NCBI RefSeq assembly: GCF_018223745.1
Contig: NZ_CP073653.1
Coordinates: forward strand, 5,196,001 to 5,260,000
Length of the DNA: 64,000 nucleotides
Reading direction: 5' to 3'
DNA from: Clostridium beijerinckii
GTDB taxonomy: Bacteria > Bacillota > Clostridia > Clostridiales > Clostridiaceae
Shown here piece by piece: positions 26,480 to 36,247 of the stretch (positions are counted from its first letter, which is position 1; each line of letters begins with the position of its first letter). The notes under the pieces were generated by a model, which was not told the DNA's origin, made no database searches, and worked only from the letters and a program-made list of their open reading frames with translations. The position numbers and the translations under genes were made by a program.

Positions 26480-27265
26480 ATGTTTAAAAATATAAGATGG
26501 AAATTTATTTTATTACTATCCATAGTTTCTACCATAACCTTAGTTATGGGATTTATATCAGCATTATCAATAAGTTCTCGCCCTCCTAAAGAGATATCCG
26601 ATAAGGAATCTGAACAACCTAAAAGTGAAGAATTAGATCAAAACTATTACAACATATTAGTTCTTGGTGACTCCCTTGCTAAAGGAACTGGAGATGAAAA
26701 AGGACTTGGCTTTTCAGGCTATTTTTCAGAATACTGGAAAACTAAAGTTTCAAAGGAGATTAAAATAAATAATCTTGCCATAAACGGAGATGTATCTAAC
26801 GGGCTTTTAAATGTAGTTCAAGAGTCACAGACCTTAGCTGACATTAAAGGATCGAACATGATATTTATATCTATAGGTGGCAATGAAATAAGTAAACTTA
26901 AAAATACAGATATAAGCTCATCCACTACTAAGATAAAAGATATTCAAGATACCTATTTAGCTAATCTAAAATCTATTTTTAATATAATAAGAACCAATAA
27001 TCAATCATCTATGGTAGTTTTCATTGGCTTGTATAACTCATTTGGAAAAGATCTTACATCTGATAAGGTAAGCATATTAAATGAATGGAATTATCAAAGT
27101 CAGCAACTTTTATCATTAGATTCAAATGCAATTTTTATTCCAACATATGATCTTTTCAAATACAACTTACAAGATTATCTAGCTGCTGATAATTTTCATC
27201 CAAATAGCACTGGTTATCAAGCTATTTCTAACAGAATAATTGAATCTTTAAAAAATTATAAATAA
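26480..27265 (+). CDS. Membrane-anchored SGNH/GDSL esterase
   Basis: 261 residues. An N-terminal helix (about 8-30) serves as a signal anchor, followed by a short linker and an SGNH hydrolase domain. The catalytic blocks are visible: VLGDSLAKG (Ser), NLAINGD (Asn block), SIGGNE, and DNFHPNSTGY (Asp-x-x-His). It probably hydrolyses an ester on a lipid, wall polymer or peptide outside the membrane. It is third in the ABC operon, 15 bp after the permease with AGGAGGG, so it may act on the same compound or membrane stress. Substrate unknown. Confidence 0.82.
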   Translation: MFKNIRWKFILLLSIVSTITLVMGFISALSISSRPPKEISDKESEQPKSEELDQNYYNILVLGDSLAKGTGDEKGLGFSGYFSEYWKTKVSKEIKINNLAINGDVSNGLLNVVQESQTLADIKGSNMIFISIGGNEISKLKNTDISSSTTKIKDIQDTYLANLKSIFNIIRTNNQSSMVVFIGLYNSFGKDLTSDKVSILNEWNYQSQQLLSLDSNAIFIPTYDLFKYNLQDYLAADNFHPNSTGYQAISNRIIESLKNYK

Positions 27266-27277
27266 TATACTATAATA

Positions 27278-27319
27278 AAGCTGCCCAGTCTGATAAATAT
27301 TTTCTGACTAGAGCAGCTT
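27278..27319. terminator. Bidirectional terminator hairpin flanked by 14-bp direct repeats
   Basis: AAGCTGC (27278-27284) pairs with GCAGCTT (27313-27319), with inner AGTC/GACT. It ends both the plus-strand ABC operon and the minus-strand GH3 gene. ATAATATACTATAA flanks it on both sides (27262-27275 and 27321-27334). Confidence 0.65.
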
Positions 27320-27338
27320 CATAATATACTATAAAAAT

Positions 27339-29468
27339 TTATGCTAGCTTGATATCAACTTCTAAAGGAGATATTTCAACAAGCTGAATACTTCTGCTGT
27401 CTGGTTGTGATATACCAACAAATAATTTGAACCTTTTGCTATCTAATATCCTTTCTCCATCGTCATTTACTACTTCAAATGATGATTTCTTGATTTTCAT
27501 TTTTACAATCTTGCTTTCTCCTATTTTCAACCCAACACGTTTAAATCCTGCTAGACTATGATTCCTAACAGCATGTTTAGATTCAAGATCTTTTATATAA
27601 CATTGCACAACTTCTTCTATATCAAAATTTCCTGTATTAGTTATCTTTACGCTTACCTCTACATCCTCAAAATCACTTTTTACATCTGGTACATGCAATT
27701 CCGATAATTTTACAGTAGAGTAAGTTAATCCATAACCAAATGGATATAAGCTTTCACAAGACATATAGCGATATGTCCTATCTTTCATTGAATAATCTAT
27801 AAATTCTGGTAGATCCTTAGTATTTCTATAAAATGTAATAGGTAACTTTCCACTTGGTGAACACTTTCCAAATATTAAGTCAGCTACAGCTCTGCCACCT
27901 CTACTTCCAGGATACCAAGCATCTAATATAGCTGAACACTTATCCTCTGCATTATTAAATGTCAATGCACTTCCTGCGCCAATAACTAATATAACAGGTG
28001 TACCTGTTTCTATTATTTTCTCTAATAATTCTTGCTGCCTTCCTGGTAAATTTAAGCTTGCTTTATCACCAGCTCCTTCACTATTACCTGCATCTCCTTG
28101 CTCACCTTCAATTGTAGAATCTAGTCCAAGGCATAGAATTGCAACATCTGATCTTTCTGCTATTGATATTGCTTCTTTTAATCTATCATTAGGTTCTGCT
28201 AATTCCTCAACTCTGTCTCTAAATAAATGACAACCTTCAGAATAATATACTCTTACATCTTCTCCTACGGCTTCATGTATTCCCTCCAACACAGTTATAT
28301 ATCTAGATGCAGTTCCTGAATAATTGCCTTTAAGCATGATCTGGCTATCAGCATTAGGGCCAATAACAGCAATTGATTTTAAGTTATTTTTATTTAATGG
28401 TAATATTCCATTATTCTTTAATAAAACCATTGAATTTCTAGCTGCTTTTAATGATAATTCATTATGTTCTTTACAATCATTCAACTCATATGGTATTTTG
28501 TTATATTCGCACTCTTCATCAAACATTCCCAATCTTATTCTTGTTGCCATTAATCTTTCTGTTGCTGTTGTTATATCTTCTTCTGTTACCAATCCCTCTT
28601 TATAGGCAAGTAGTAACTGAAGATACACATTACCACAGTTTAGATCACATCCATTTTTCATAGCTAATGCTGCTGATTCTGTTGCAGTGCTTGTCACTCT
28701 ATGATGCAAGTGGAAATCAGCAATTGCCCAGCAATCGGATACTACATGACCTTTAAAGTTCCATTTTCCCCTTAATATATCTCTTAATAAAGTTTTACTT
28801 CCACAGCATGGTTCACCATTTGTACGATTATAAGCCCCCATTACTGCCTCTACATCACCTTCTTTGACACAAGCTTCAAAAGCAGGGAGGTATGTCTCAT
28901 ATAAATCCTTTTTACTTACAACTGCATCAAATTCATGCCTTAATCCTTCTGGTCCGCTATGAACAGCAAAATGTTTTGCACATGCTGCCACTTTTAAATA
29001 TTTGCCTTCTCCTTGTAGTCCTTTTACAAAGGCCACTCCTAATCTAGATGTTAAATATGGATCTTCACCATAAGTTTCATGACCACGGCCCCATCTAGGA
29101 TCTCTAAAAATATTAACATTTGGTGACCAAAAAGTTATTCCCTTATAGATGTCTCTATCATCTTTTTTACTGCTTTCATTATACTTTGCTCTGCCTTCTG
29201 TTGCGATAACTTTTGCAATGTCATTCAATAACTCATCATCAAACATAGCAGCTAATCCTATAGCTTGTGGAAATACTGTTGCTGTACCTGCTCTGGCTAC
29301 TCCATGCAATCCCTCATTCCACCAATTATATCTAGGTATATTTAATCTTTTTACAGCTGATGATTTATAAGTTAATTGTTCTGCTTTTTCTTCTAGCGTC
29401 ATTTTCCCTACTAATTCTTTTGCTTTTTCTAACGCATATTCATGAGTAATTCTTTTTTCTTCGACCAT
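27339..29468 (-). CDS. GH3 beta-glycosidase (beta-glucosidase or beta-xylosidase)
   Basis: About 709 residues. The GH3 N-terminal barrel is marked by WNEGLHGVAR, FRDPRWGRGHETYGEDPYL and AKHFAVHSGPE, and the nucleophile Asp lies in VVSDCWAI. The second alpha/beta domain (GLDSTIEGEQGD supplies the likely acid/base region) and a C-terminal fibronectin-III-like domain follow. No signal peptide, so it is cytoplasmic. The ATG at 29468 is preferred because AGGAG lies 9 bp upstream; the ATG at 29477 abuts it. It is last in the SBP-permease-YesMN-GH30-GH3 operon. The SDC nucleophile context is common in xylosidase-like members, but specificity is open. Confidence 0.9.
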   Translation of the reverse strand: MVEEKRITHEYALEKAKELVGKMTLEEKAEQLTYKSSAVKRLNIPRYNWWNEGLHGVARAGTATVFPQAIGLAAMFDDELLNDIAKVIATEGRAKYNESSKKDDRDIYKGITFWSPNVNIFRDPRWGRGHETYGEDPYLTSRLGVAFVKGLQGEGKYLKVAACAKHFAVHSGPEGLRHEFDAVVSKKDLYETYLPAFEACVKEGDVEAVMGAYNRTNGEPCCGSKTLLRDILRGKWNFKGHVVSDCWAIADFHLHHRVTSTATESAALAMKNGCDLNCGNVYLQLLLAYKEGLVTEEDITTATERLMATRIRLGMFDEECEYNKIPYELNDCKEHNELSLKAARNSMVLLKNNGILPLNKNNLKSIAVIGPNADSQIMLKGNYSGTASRYITVLEGIHEAVGEDVRVYYSEGCHLFRDRVEELAEPNDRLKEAISIAERSDVAILCLGLDSTIEGEQGDAGNSEGAGDKASLNLPGRQQELLEKIIETGTPVILVIGAGSALTFNNAEDKCSAILDAWYPGSRGGRAVADLIFGKCSPSGKLPITFYRNTKDLPEFIDYSMKDRTYRYMSCESLYPFGYGLTYSTVKLSELHVPDVKSDFEDVEVSVKITNTGNFDIEEVVQCYIKDLESKHAVRNHSLAGFKRVGLKIGESKIVKMKIKKSSFEVVNDDGERILDSKRFKLFVGISQPDSRSIQLVEISPLEVDIKLA

Positions 29469-29525
29469 ATTACACATCTCCTAAAATAATCATAATATTT
29501 ATTCTAACTTTTTTTAATTATAAGA

Positions 29526-30851
29526 CTAAACAACCAATGTATTAAAAGAATGAGGCTGAATATTAAAGCTATAATCTTCACCATTAACACTAAATGTGAC
29601 TTCTTGTAATTCATCAAATGGATTTAATAATTCTAATACAACACTTCCGTCTGGATTTTCAAAAGCCAAAGCATTTCCTGCAAAGTCCCCTTTTAGACCT
29701 TTCATTGTTGCTCCTTGTTTTATATACTTTGAAAAATGTCTCATTAGATAATACTCTGGATTATATTTAACATCATTATCTTTTGTCACTGTAATAAGTG
29801 AATTTTGTTTCCATCCCCAAGTGCTTATTCCCTCTTCTTCAAGTACCATATTCCAATAGGTATAGGCGCTTACTCCATTTATAAAGTATGTCCACATTAA
29901 ATTAAATACATATTCAGCATATTCCCAGCTATTTTTTCCTTCTCCACATTCATTTTCTGTCTGTATCAATTTCATTTCTGGATAAGCAATTCTTGTCTGC
30001 AGCAAAGCATGCTTTCCTCCCCACTGATACCCAACGCCCTTTATATATCTTTTTGCATCTTTATCACTTAGTACAGTGTTAGCAAAATTATTATACTGAC
30101 CAAATTGCCAATTTTCATCTCCATAATCATCATAAGGAGAATTTAATGTTCCAAGCCATATCTCAGTATCAAGTTTATTCTCTTCAAATAATGGCCCGAT
30201 GTATTCTTTTATAAAATCACGTAATTGTTTTCCTGACCAAACACATGATGGAAATTTCTGATCTGCTATAGGTTCATTTTGTATGTGTACCTGGTTAATT
30301 TTAATACCCTCTTTTTGGTATTCTTCAATAAATTTCTTAAAGTAAAGAGCATATGCTTTTAGATTTTTCTCCTCCCATATTAGTGTTCCAAAATTATATA
30401 CTTCCGGGAACTTCATCCAAGTTGGCGGACTCCATGGAGAAGCAAATAAATTAAGCTCCCCACTATATTTTTCTGCTTCTTTAATGTACGGAATCAAGCA
30501 TTCTTTGTCTCTTTCAATGCTAAAATTCTTCATTTCATAATCGCCCTTAGTTTCATTTAGACTGTACCAGCTTTCTGCATAATCATTTGCTCCAATTGGC
30601 AATCTGCAATAAGTAAAATTACACTCCTCTGGATCAAATAGATTTCTAAGCACCTCTTCTTTCTTATCATTTGGAATCTTTTTTAATGCTATATATCCTA
30701 ACTCATTAAAACATCCACCAAATCCATCAATAGTTTGATAAGATTCTCCATTTAACTCTAATGTATGGTATGATTTATCTTTACTAATATCTATAGTACT
30801 ACTTACTAAGCTATCAGTTCTTGTTGTTGAAATCAAAGTTGCCTTCCTCAT
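29526..30851 (-). CDS. GH30 glycoside hydrolase (glucosylceramidase-like)
   Basis: 441 residues with the GH30 TIM barrel plus side beta domain. Family motifs are TIDGFGGCFNELG near the N-terminus, FASPWSPPTWMK, the acid/base Glu in QVHIQNEP, and the nucleophile Glu in LIQTENECG. No signal peptide is visible, so it likely hydrolyses imported beta-linked oligosaccharides (beta-1,6-glucan, glucosyl or xylosyl types occur in the family). Its start overlaps the end of the response regulator gene by 38 bp in another frame, implying translational coupling. AAGGGGGAAG precedes the ATG. Confidence 0.88.
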   Translation of the reverse strand: MRKATLISTTRTDSLVSSTIDISKDKSYHTLELNGESYQTIDGFGGCFNELGYIALKKIPNDKKEEVLRNLFDPEECNFTYCRLPIGANDYAESWYSLNETKGDYEMKNFSIERDKECLIPYIKEAEKYSGELNLFASPWSPPTWMKFPEVYNFGTLIWEEKNLKAYALYFKKFIEEYQKEGIKINQVHIQNEPIADQKFPSCVWSGKQLRDFIKEYIGPLFEENKLDTEIWLGTLNSPYDDYGDENWQFGQYNNFANTVLSDKDAKRYIKGVGYQWGGKHALLQTRIAYPEMKLIQTENECGEGKNSWEYAEYVFNLMWTYFINGVSAYTYWNMVLEEEGISTWGWKQNSLITVTKDNDVKYNPEYYLMRHFSKYIKQGATMKGLKGDFAGNALAFENPDGSVVLELLNPFDELQEVTFSVNGEDYSFNIQPHSFNTLVV

Positions 30852-32409
30852 TATAACTTCCCCCTTTTTCTCTAAATTCAGTTGGTGACATTCCTGTCTG
30901 TTTTTTAAAAGCTAAAGAAAAATAATTTGTATCCTTATATCCCACTAAAGTTGCTATTTTACCTGTTTTCATACTAGTTGTTTCCAATAGGGATTTAGCT
31001 TTCTGTATTCGTTTACGTATAATGTAGTTATTACAGCCTTCTCCTGTACTATGTTTAAACAGCTTTGAAAAATAGGTTGGAGTTAAATAAAGCATTTCCG
31101 CTATACTATATACTGAAATGTCTTCATTTAAATGATCATTAATATATTGTTTTGCTTTTCTTATAATTTCATGGCTTTCTCCAATATCAGTCTGAAGTAT
31201 TTGTATTATGAAATCTCGTGTAATTCTCAACGCATCACTTCTACTACAATTTTTTAATGAAATTAATAAAGAATTTAATTTATTATCTGATATATCTCCT
31301 TTTTCCATGGCATAGGAAAAATATATTCCTCCTCCAATATCAAAACATGTTTTCTTAACTAATGATGTTGATAAATTATAAAACTCTATAGCCTCTGAAT
31401 AAGCCTCATAGATACTCATTACTTTCTCAAGGTCATCTATATTATCTATCATATTCTTCTTAAATTCCTGGACTCTCTCGTTAAATAAAGTCAAACGCAT
31501 TTCTCTAGGTTCTTTAGTTATGATTTTTCCATATGTGCTCTTATTATTTAATAAAACACATGCGTCGTTATATGAAATATTGATCTTATTAAATCCTCCT
31601 ACAACGCTTCCAAGAATCACTTTAGGATTAATTTCATACTCATTTTTTAAATACTCAATTAAATGTTGTACTCTTAATGTTACTTCTTCTAACTCTTCTC
31701 TTATAAATATGGCAATTACTATATTTTTATTTTTGTCCTCAAATGTAATCCCTTGTTTCTTAGAATCAAATAATTCAATGCAAATATTTTTAATAGATAA
31801 ATTTAATAATTCAAAATGTTGTTTCCAAGCTAAATTATCATCTATAATTGGACATACCAAAGCAATTTGAAGCATCTCTTCCTTATCGTAAGAATACTCC
31901 CTCAATACTTTTTTAAATTCACTTGTCTTCACTCGTTCATAAAGTAAATTTTGCATAATCTGTTCAAGCTTTAATTGTTCTGTTACACCTTGTATCCTGC
32001 TATTTATCTTTTGCTCATGGCTTAAAGTTTTCTCATGCTCTAAATCTTCTATTAATCTTCCGATAGCATTCTCAAGTTCTATCTCATCTACTGGTTTTAG
32101 GAGATAATCCTCCACCTGCATCTTGCAGCATTTTTGAGCATATTCAAAATTATCATATCCTGTTAAAACAATAATTTTTAACCTAGGATTTAGATAATTC
32201 ATCTTTTCTACTAAAGATAATCCATTCATCTCAGTCATACATATATCTGTAATCATGATATCAAATGCTTCTTCTTCCATGATTTTTAAAGATTCAATTC
32301 CTGAGGATGCCATTTTAACAGTATCTATCTTGAGTTTCTCCCAAGGAATCACACTACATATTCCTTTTCTAATCATTTCCTCATCATCTACAACTATAGC
32401 TTTATACAT
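30814..32409 (-). CDS. AraC-type response regulator (YesN family)
   Basis: 531 residues. The receiver domain spans about 1-120: the acidic pair lies in VVDDEEM and the phospho-acceptor Asp near 55 in IMITDICMTEMNG. A middle region of about 300 residues links to a C-terminal AraC double helix-turn-helix (AEMLYLTPTYFSKLFKHSTGEG, VGYKDTNYFSLAFKKQTGMSPTEFR). It is the partner of the upstream YesM-type kinase; start and stop codons overlap by 1 bp. Expected to activate this operon when the sugar is sensed outside the cell. Confidence 0.92.
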   Translation of the reverse strand: MYKAIVVDDEEMIRKGICSVIPWEKLKIDTVKMASSGIESLKIMEEEAFDIMITDICMTEMNGLSLVEKMNYLNPRLKIIVLTGYDNFEYAQKCCKMQVEDYLLKPVDEIELENAIGRLIEDLEHEKTLSHEQKINSRIQGVTEQLKLEQIMQNLLYERVKTSEFKKVLREYSYDKEEMLQIALVCPIIDDNLAWKQHFELLNLSIKNICIELFDSKKQGITFEDKNKNIVIAIFIREELEEVTLRVQHLIEYLKNEYEINPKVILGSVVGGFNKINISYNDACVLLNNKSTYGKIITKEPREMRLTLFNERVQEFKKNMIDNIDDLEKVMSIYEAYSEAIEFYNLSTSLVKKTCFDIGGGIYFSYAMEKGDISDNKLNSLLISLKNCSRSDALRITRDFIIQILQTDIGESHEIIRKAKQYINDHLNEDISVYSIAEMLYLTPTYFSKLFKHSTGEGCNNYIIRKRIQKAKSLLETTSMKTGKIATLVGYKDTNYFSLAFKKQTGMSPTEFREKGGSYNEEGNFDFNNKN

Positions 32410-34178
32410 TAATTATTCTCTCCTTTAGGTAATATAATATCTACCGTAGTTCCACCATGTTCATTTTTCTTGTAGTATAATCCATACCCACTACCAAATA
32501 ATATTTCAATTCGCTTATGAACATTCCTTAAGCCATATCCAGTTTTTTCATCAAATACTGATATAGAGCTATTTATTTCATCAATTTGTTCTTGTCTCAT
32601 TCCAACTCCATTATCAGCAACTGATATAACTATCTTGTTATTTATTTCTCTTGCGGTAACTAATATTTTACCTTTATACCCATCTTTGACCCTTATTCCA
32701 TGATAAATGGAATTTTCTATTAAAGGTTGAAGTGTAAGCTTGGGTATTAGTACATTTTTGAAATTCTCATCTACATTTATTTCACACTCAGCAATGCCAC
32801 TATATCTCATATTTTGTATGATCAAATAATTTTCTACATTTTCTAGTTCTTGTGAAATAGGAATAACATCTTTCCCTCTACTTAGACATAATCTATAATA
32901 ATTAGCTAACGCTTTTACCATTTTTGATACATCTTTATTTCCATCCGATAAAGCCTGCCAATGTATACACTCTAGTGTGTTATATAAAAAATGTGGTTTA
33001 ATTTGAGATTGCAGTCTGTTTAATTCAATTTGCTTAATCTCAGATTGCTCCTTTTTTATCCTATACATAAGTATATTAATTTCTTCAATCATGATATTAA
33101 AGCCACTTGCTAGTTGCCTAAAATCTTTGCCATCATAATCATGTTCCATTCTAACTTCCAGATTTCCCATCGAAACCTCTCTCATCTTTCTTACAATGTC
33201 ATCCATCGGCTTATATAAGTTATTGCTTAATTTATAGCAAGCTATACTAATTAATACTCCGGCACCTATTACTAAAGCTATTATTAAAATTATTACTGCA
33301 TTGGTATCCCTTAACATTGATCTTGTGGGTATCTCCCCTACCATATACCAATCCCAATTATCAAGTTTCTCATAAATAACCATCTTATCTTCAACTTTTT
33401 GTTGGCCACTTTTTCCTTGTAATACGCTTTTATAAGGACTTTCTGTTCCAATCAGAGATTTATCCTCATTAGATATAATAACTCCATCTTTATCTGTTAA
33501 ATATGTTTGTACTTTTAACCCTTTATCTAAATTAGAGTAAAATTCTTTTATACTTTTTTCTCCAATTCCTATTACTAAAAATCCAGTATATTTATTAAAA
33601 TTGTATTTATCATTGATCGGTTGATATATATTTAGTACATACTGATCTGGATAAAATACTTTTTTCTTCATGCTTATCTTACAGTTACCAAACTTTGTGC
33701 CTACAGCATCTTGATAATCTTTTAAAGTTTGAGTCCTGAAATCGCTACTTGTCCAAGACTCTCCAACATATATTAACTCTGGACCATCAAATTTCACCAA
33801 TCCAATATAATCTATATAACTGTTTGTATTCAAGAGATATCTTACTGACGAATATGCATCACTTGTATCTTTGTTATAATTCTTTGAAGTCAGCCTATTA
33901 TTCATTAAGAATTCTTTAACTCTACTGTCTCCTGTAATCATATTCGATGTCTCAATAATATTTTTTAATGTTATATTTAAAATATCCGTTATTGTTTCAA
34001 ACTGTCCTTGCACTAATCCACTGGATTTTTCAGTAATTTGCTTTCCTGCTAATTGATAAACAGCAAAAATCACAAAACTATTAGTAATTAAGACTGCCAA
34101 TATAAAAAATGTAGTAATCTTCTGATTAAATTTCATTTTAGATAGCTTATTTATAACTTTTCTCAATTTCTTATACAT
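32409..34178 (-). CDS. Sensor histidine kinase (YesM family)
   Basis: 589 residues. Two membrane helices (about 21-41 and 293-313) flank an extracellular dCACHE-like sensor region. A HAMP domain (about 315-370) leads to a His_kinase domain with the phospho-His in QIKPHFLYNTLE, and an HATPase domain with NSIYHGI and VADNGVGM. The layout is that of Firmicute kinases paired with CUT1 sugar ABC systems, which sense oligosaccharides directly or through the binding protein. It lies between permease and response regulator genes on one strand. Confidence 0.92.
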   Translation of the reverse strand: MYKKLRKVINKLSKMKFNQKITTFFILAVLITNSFVIFAVYQLAGKQITEKSSGLVQGQFETITDILNITLKNIIETSNMITGDSRVKEFLMNNRLTSKNYNKDTSDAYSSVRYLLNTNSYIDYIGLVKFDGPELIYVGESWTSSDFRTQTLKDYQDAVGTKFGNCKISMKKKVFYPDQYVLNIYQPINDKYNFNKYTGFLVIGIGEKSIKEFYSNLDKGLKVQTYLTDKDGVIISNEDKSLIGTESPYKSVLQGKSGQQKVEDKMVIYEKLDNWDWYMVGEIPTRSMLRDTNAVIILIIALVIGAGVLISIACYKLSNNLYKPMDDIVRKMREVSMGNLEVRMEHDYDGKDFRQLASGFNIMIEEINILMYRIKKEQSEIKQIELNRLQSQIKPHFLYNTLECIHWQALSDGNKDVSKMVKALANYYRLCLSRGKDVIPISQELENVENYLIIQNMRYSGIAECEINVDENFKNVLIPKLTLQPLIENSIYHGIRVKDGYKGKILVTAREINNKIVISVADNGVGMRQEQIDEINSSISVFDEKTGYGLRNVHKRIEILFGSGYGLYYKKNEHGGTTVDIILPKGENN

Positions 34179-34235
34179 ACCTGTATCCCTTTTTGTAATT
34201 CTTATATATAAGAGTTACCTACCATAAGTATATTA

Positions 34236-35087
34236 TTAACCTTTGACAGCTCCTGCCATCATACCCTTTATTAATTTATCTTGTCCAAAAATAAATGCTA
34301 TGATCATTGGTAACATAGAAATAGTTAATACCGACATAATCATTGGAACATTCATTGTATATTGACCTTGATATTCCCAAATAGCAAGTGGTAATGTTCT
34401 ATTAGGTAATGTTTGAGTTAAAACTAATGCAAAACTGAATTCATTCCATATAGCAACACCATTATAAATTGCTAAAGTTGCTAGCCCTGGCTTCACTAAT
34501 GGAAGCATAACATTTGAAAAGATTTTATATTTATTGCACCCATCTATCTCAGCTGCTTCTTCTAATTCCCTAGGAATTGCCTGCATAAATGTAACTAATA
34601 TAAATACTGAGATTGGTAAATTAAAAGCCACATATGGACCTATTAATGCCCAAGGACTATCATACAAACCCATCTTAGTAGTCATCAAAAATATTGGAAG
34701 TAATGTTACGTGAACTGGCACTGACATACATGCTACTATTATAGCATATATTGGCTTATTTAGCTTAAATTTGAATCTAGATAATGGATAAGATGCACAT
34801 GCACTTAAGAATAGTAAAATTACTAGCGACACTATAAGTACTAATATACTGTTTTTAAAGTAAATAAATATGTTTCCTTTGAATACGTCAATGAAATTCT
34901 TTAAATATAAACTTTTTGGTAAATCAAATACACTTCCCATAAGCATCTCAAATTGCTGTTTGAATCCTGCTAATAACATAAATATAAAAGGAACCATTGT
35001 AATTAAAAGCCATGCTATTGCTAGTATTCCAACAATAGCTTTTATAGATAATTTTTTTATTAATGAATTCTGCTTCATAATAGTCAA
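34236..35087 (-). CDS. CUT1 sugar ABC permease, MalG type
   Basis: 283 residues, six helices. The ATPase-contact EAA loop is seen in LEEAAEIDGCNKYKIFSNVMLPLVKPG. The C-terminal GQDKLIKGMMAGAVKG is the usual MalG-like ending. It overlaps the upstream MalF-type gene by 4 bp. With that protein it forms the membrane channel of an oligosaccharide importer. Confidence 0.92.
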   Translation of the reverse strand: MTIMKQNSLIKKLSIKAIVGILAIAWLLITMVPFIFMLLAGFKQQFEMLMGSVFDLPKSLYLKNFIDVFKGNIFIYFKNSILVLIVSLVILLFLSACASYPLSRFKFKLNKPIYAIIVACMSVPVHVTLLPIFLMTTKMGLYDSPWALIGPYVAFNLPISVFILVTFMQAIPRELEEAAEIDGCNKYKIFSNVMLPLVKPGLATLAIYNGVAIWNEFSFALVLTQTLPNRTLPLAIWEYQGQYTMNVPMIMSVLTISMLPMIIAFIFGQDKLIKGMMAGAVKG

Positions 35088-35983
35088 TCTTCCTTTCTAT
35101 TTAATGTTTTAATTGTGATTAATGATATTATGGTTATAAGAATAAACATCCCTGAAGCAATTGCTGAGCCATATCCCATTCTTTGAGATAAAAACGCGTT
35201 CTTATACATATAAGTTGCCATAAGTTCTGACGCGTTACCTGGTCCTCCACCTGTCATAACATATATGAGATCAAAATATTTTAATGATCCAACCATTGAT
35301 AATACAATTGCACTTTTAATAGCTGGTTTCATAAGTGGAAGTGCTATTTTCCAAAAATACTGACTTTTTTTTGCTCCATCAATTATTGCTGCTTCATATA
35401 AATCTGATGGTATTCCACTATATGCAGCCAAAAAATACACCATATAGAAGGGAATAAATTGCCAGCAAATAGCTATTGTTATGGTTAATAGTGCTGTCTT
35501 AGGGTTACCTAATAAGTCTACTGAATGCCCACCAAGCAACTTTGATATTCCTGATACTATACCAGAATTTGCATCTAATGCATACTTAAATAAATAACCA
35601 ATTGCAACAGATGACATTAACATTGGTATAAACCAAATTACTTTAAATATATTAAATTTTTTCCCACCAAAATCTAAAAATGTTGCAAGAGCAAGACCTA
35701 TTGGTAATTGGACAGCTATAGATAGAATCATAATAACAATATTATTTAGAAACGCTTTTCTAAAAATTTGGTCAGCAATAAGTTCTTTCCAGTTATTTAA
35801 TCCTACAAATACCTTATTTGATGCAAATCCATTCCAATTATAGCAACTTAAATTAAAAGAGTAGACAATTGGATATGCTATATATATTATTAAGAATAAA
35901 AATGCTGGCACAAGAAATATAATTGCTGCATTTCTCGTTGACGCGGCACGTCTTTTAGCTAAACTATTAGTTTGTAATTGCAC
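35084..35983 (-). CDS. CUT1 sugar ABC permease, MalF type
   Basis: 299 residues, six helices. The EAA loop is YEAAIIDGAKKSQYFWKIALPLMKPA, and MTGGGPGNASELMATYMYKNAF is the conserved segment of MalF/LacF-type subunits. The start is GTG with GGAGAG upstream. No ATPase gene accompanies the importer, so a shared MsmK-type ATPase encoded elsewhere is likely. Confidence 0.92.
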   Translation of the reverse strand: MQLQTNSLAKRRAASTRNAAIIFLVPAFLFLIIYIAYPIVYSFNLSCYNWNGFASNKVFVGLNNWKELIADQIFRKAFLNNIVIMILSIAVQLPIGLALATFLDFGGKKFNIFKVIWFIPMLMSSVAIGYLFKYALDANSGIVSGISKLLGGHSVDLLGNPKTALLTITIAICWQFIPFYMVYFLAAYSGIPSDLYEAAIIDGAKKSQYFWKIALPLMKPAIKSAIVLSMVGSLKYFDLIYVMTGGGPGNASELMATYMYKNAFLSQRMGYGSAIASGMFILITIISLITIKTLNRKED

Positions 35984-36005
35984 TTTTTCTCTCTCCTTTA
36001 TATAA

Positions 36006-36098
36006 TTATTGAGCTGTTACAAAATTAATTCCACCGCATAAATTCAACTTCTGCATTTGACTTATAATATAAACATATTTACATCTCTGATATATCAT
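36006..36098 (-). CDS. Possible 30-residue small ORF in the sugar ABC operon
   Basis: An ATG at 36098 has AAAAAGGAG 7 bp upstream and opens a 30-codon frame ending in TAA at 36006. It lies between the solute-binding protein and MalF genes on the operon strand. The peptide has two cysteines and is mildly basic, with no recognisable domain or clear membrane helix. It could be a real microprotein, a leader peptide coupling translation into the permeases, or chance. I do not recognise it. Confidence 0.35.
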   Translation of the reverse strand: MIYQRCKYVYIISQMQKLNLCGGINFVTAQ

Positions 36099-36247
36099 AT
36101 TTCTACTCCTTTTTCAGAAATCATAAATGCTTTGCGCCTTCTCATTCAAAGATAAGCTATAACGCAAATCTAAATTTGCAGTTGTTTATATATAATAGAA
36201 TTTTTATTTTGCAACAGCTTTACATTATTTTTTAAATGCTGCTATAA

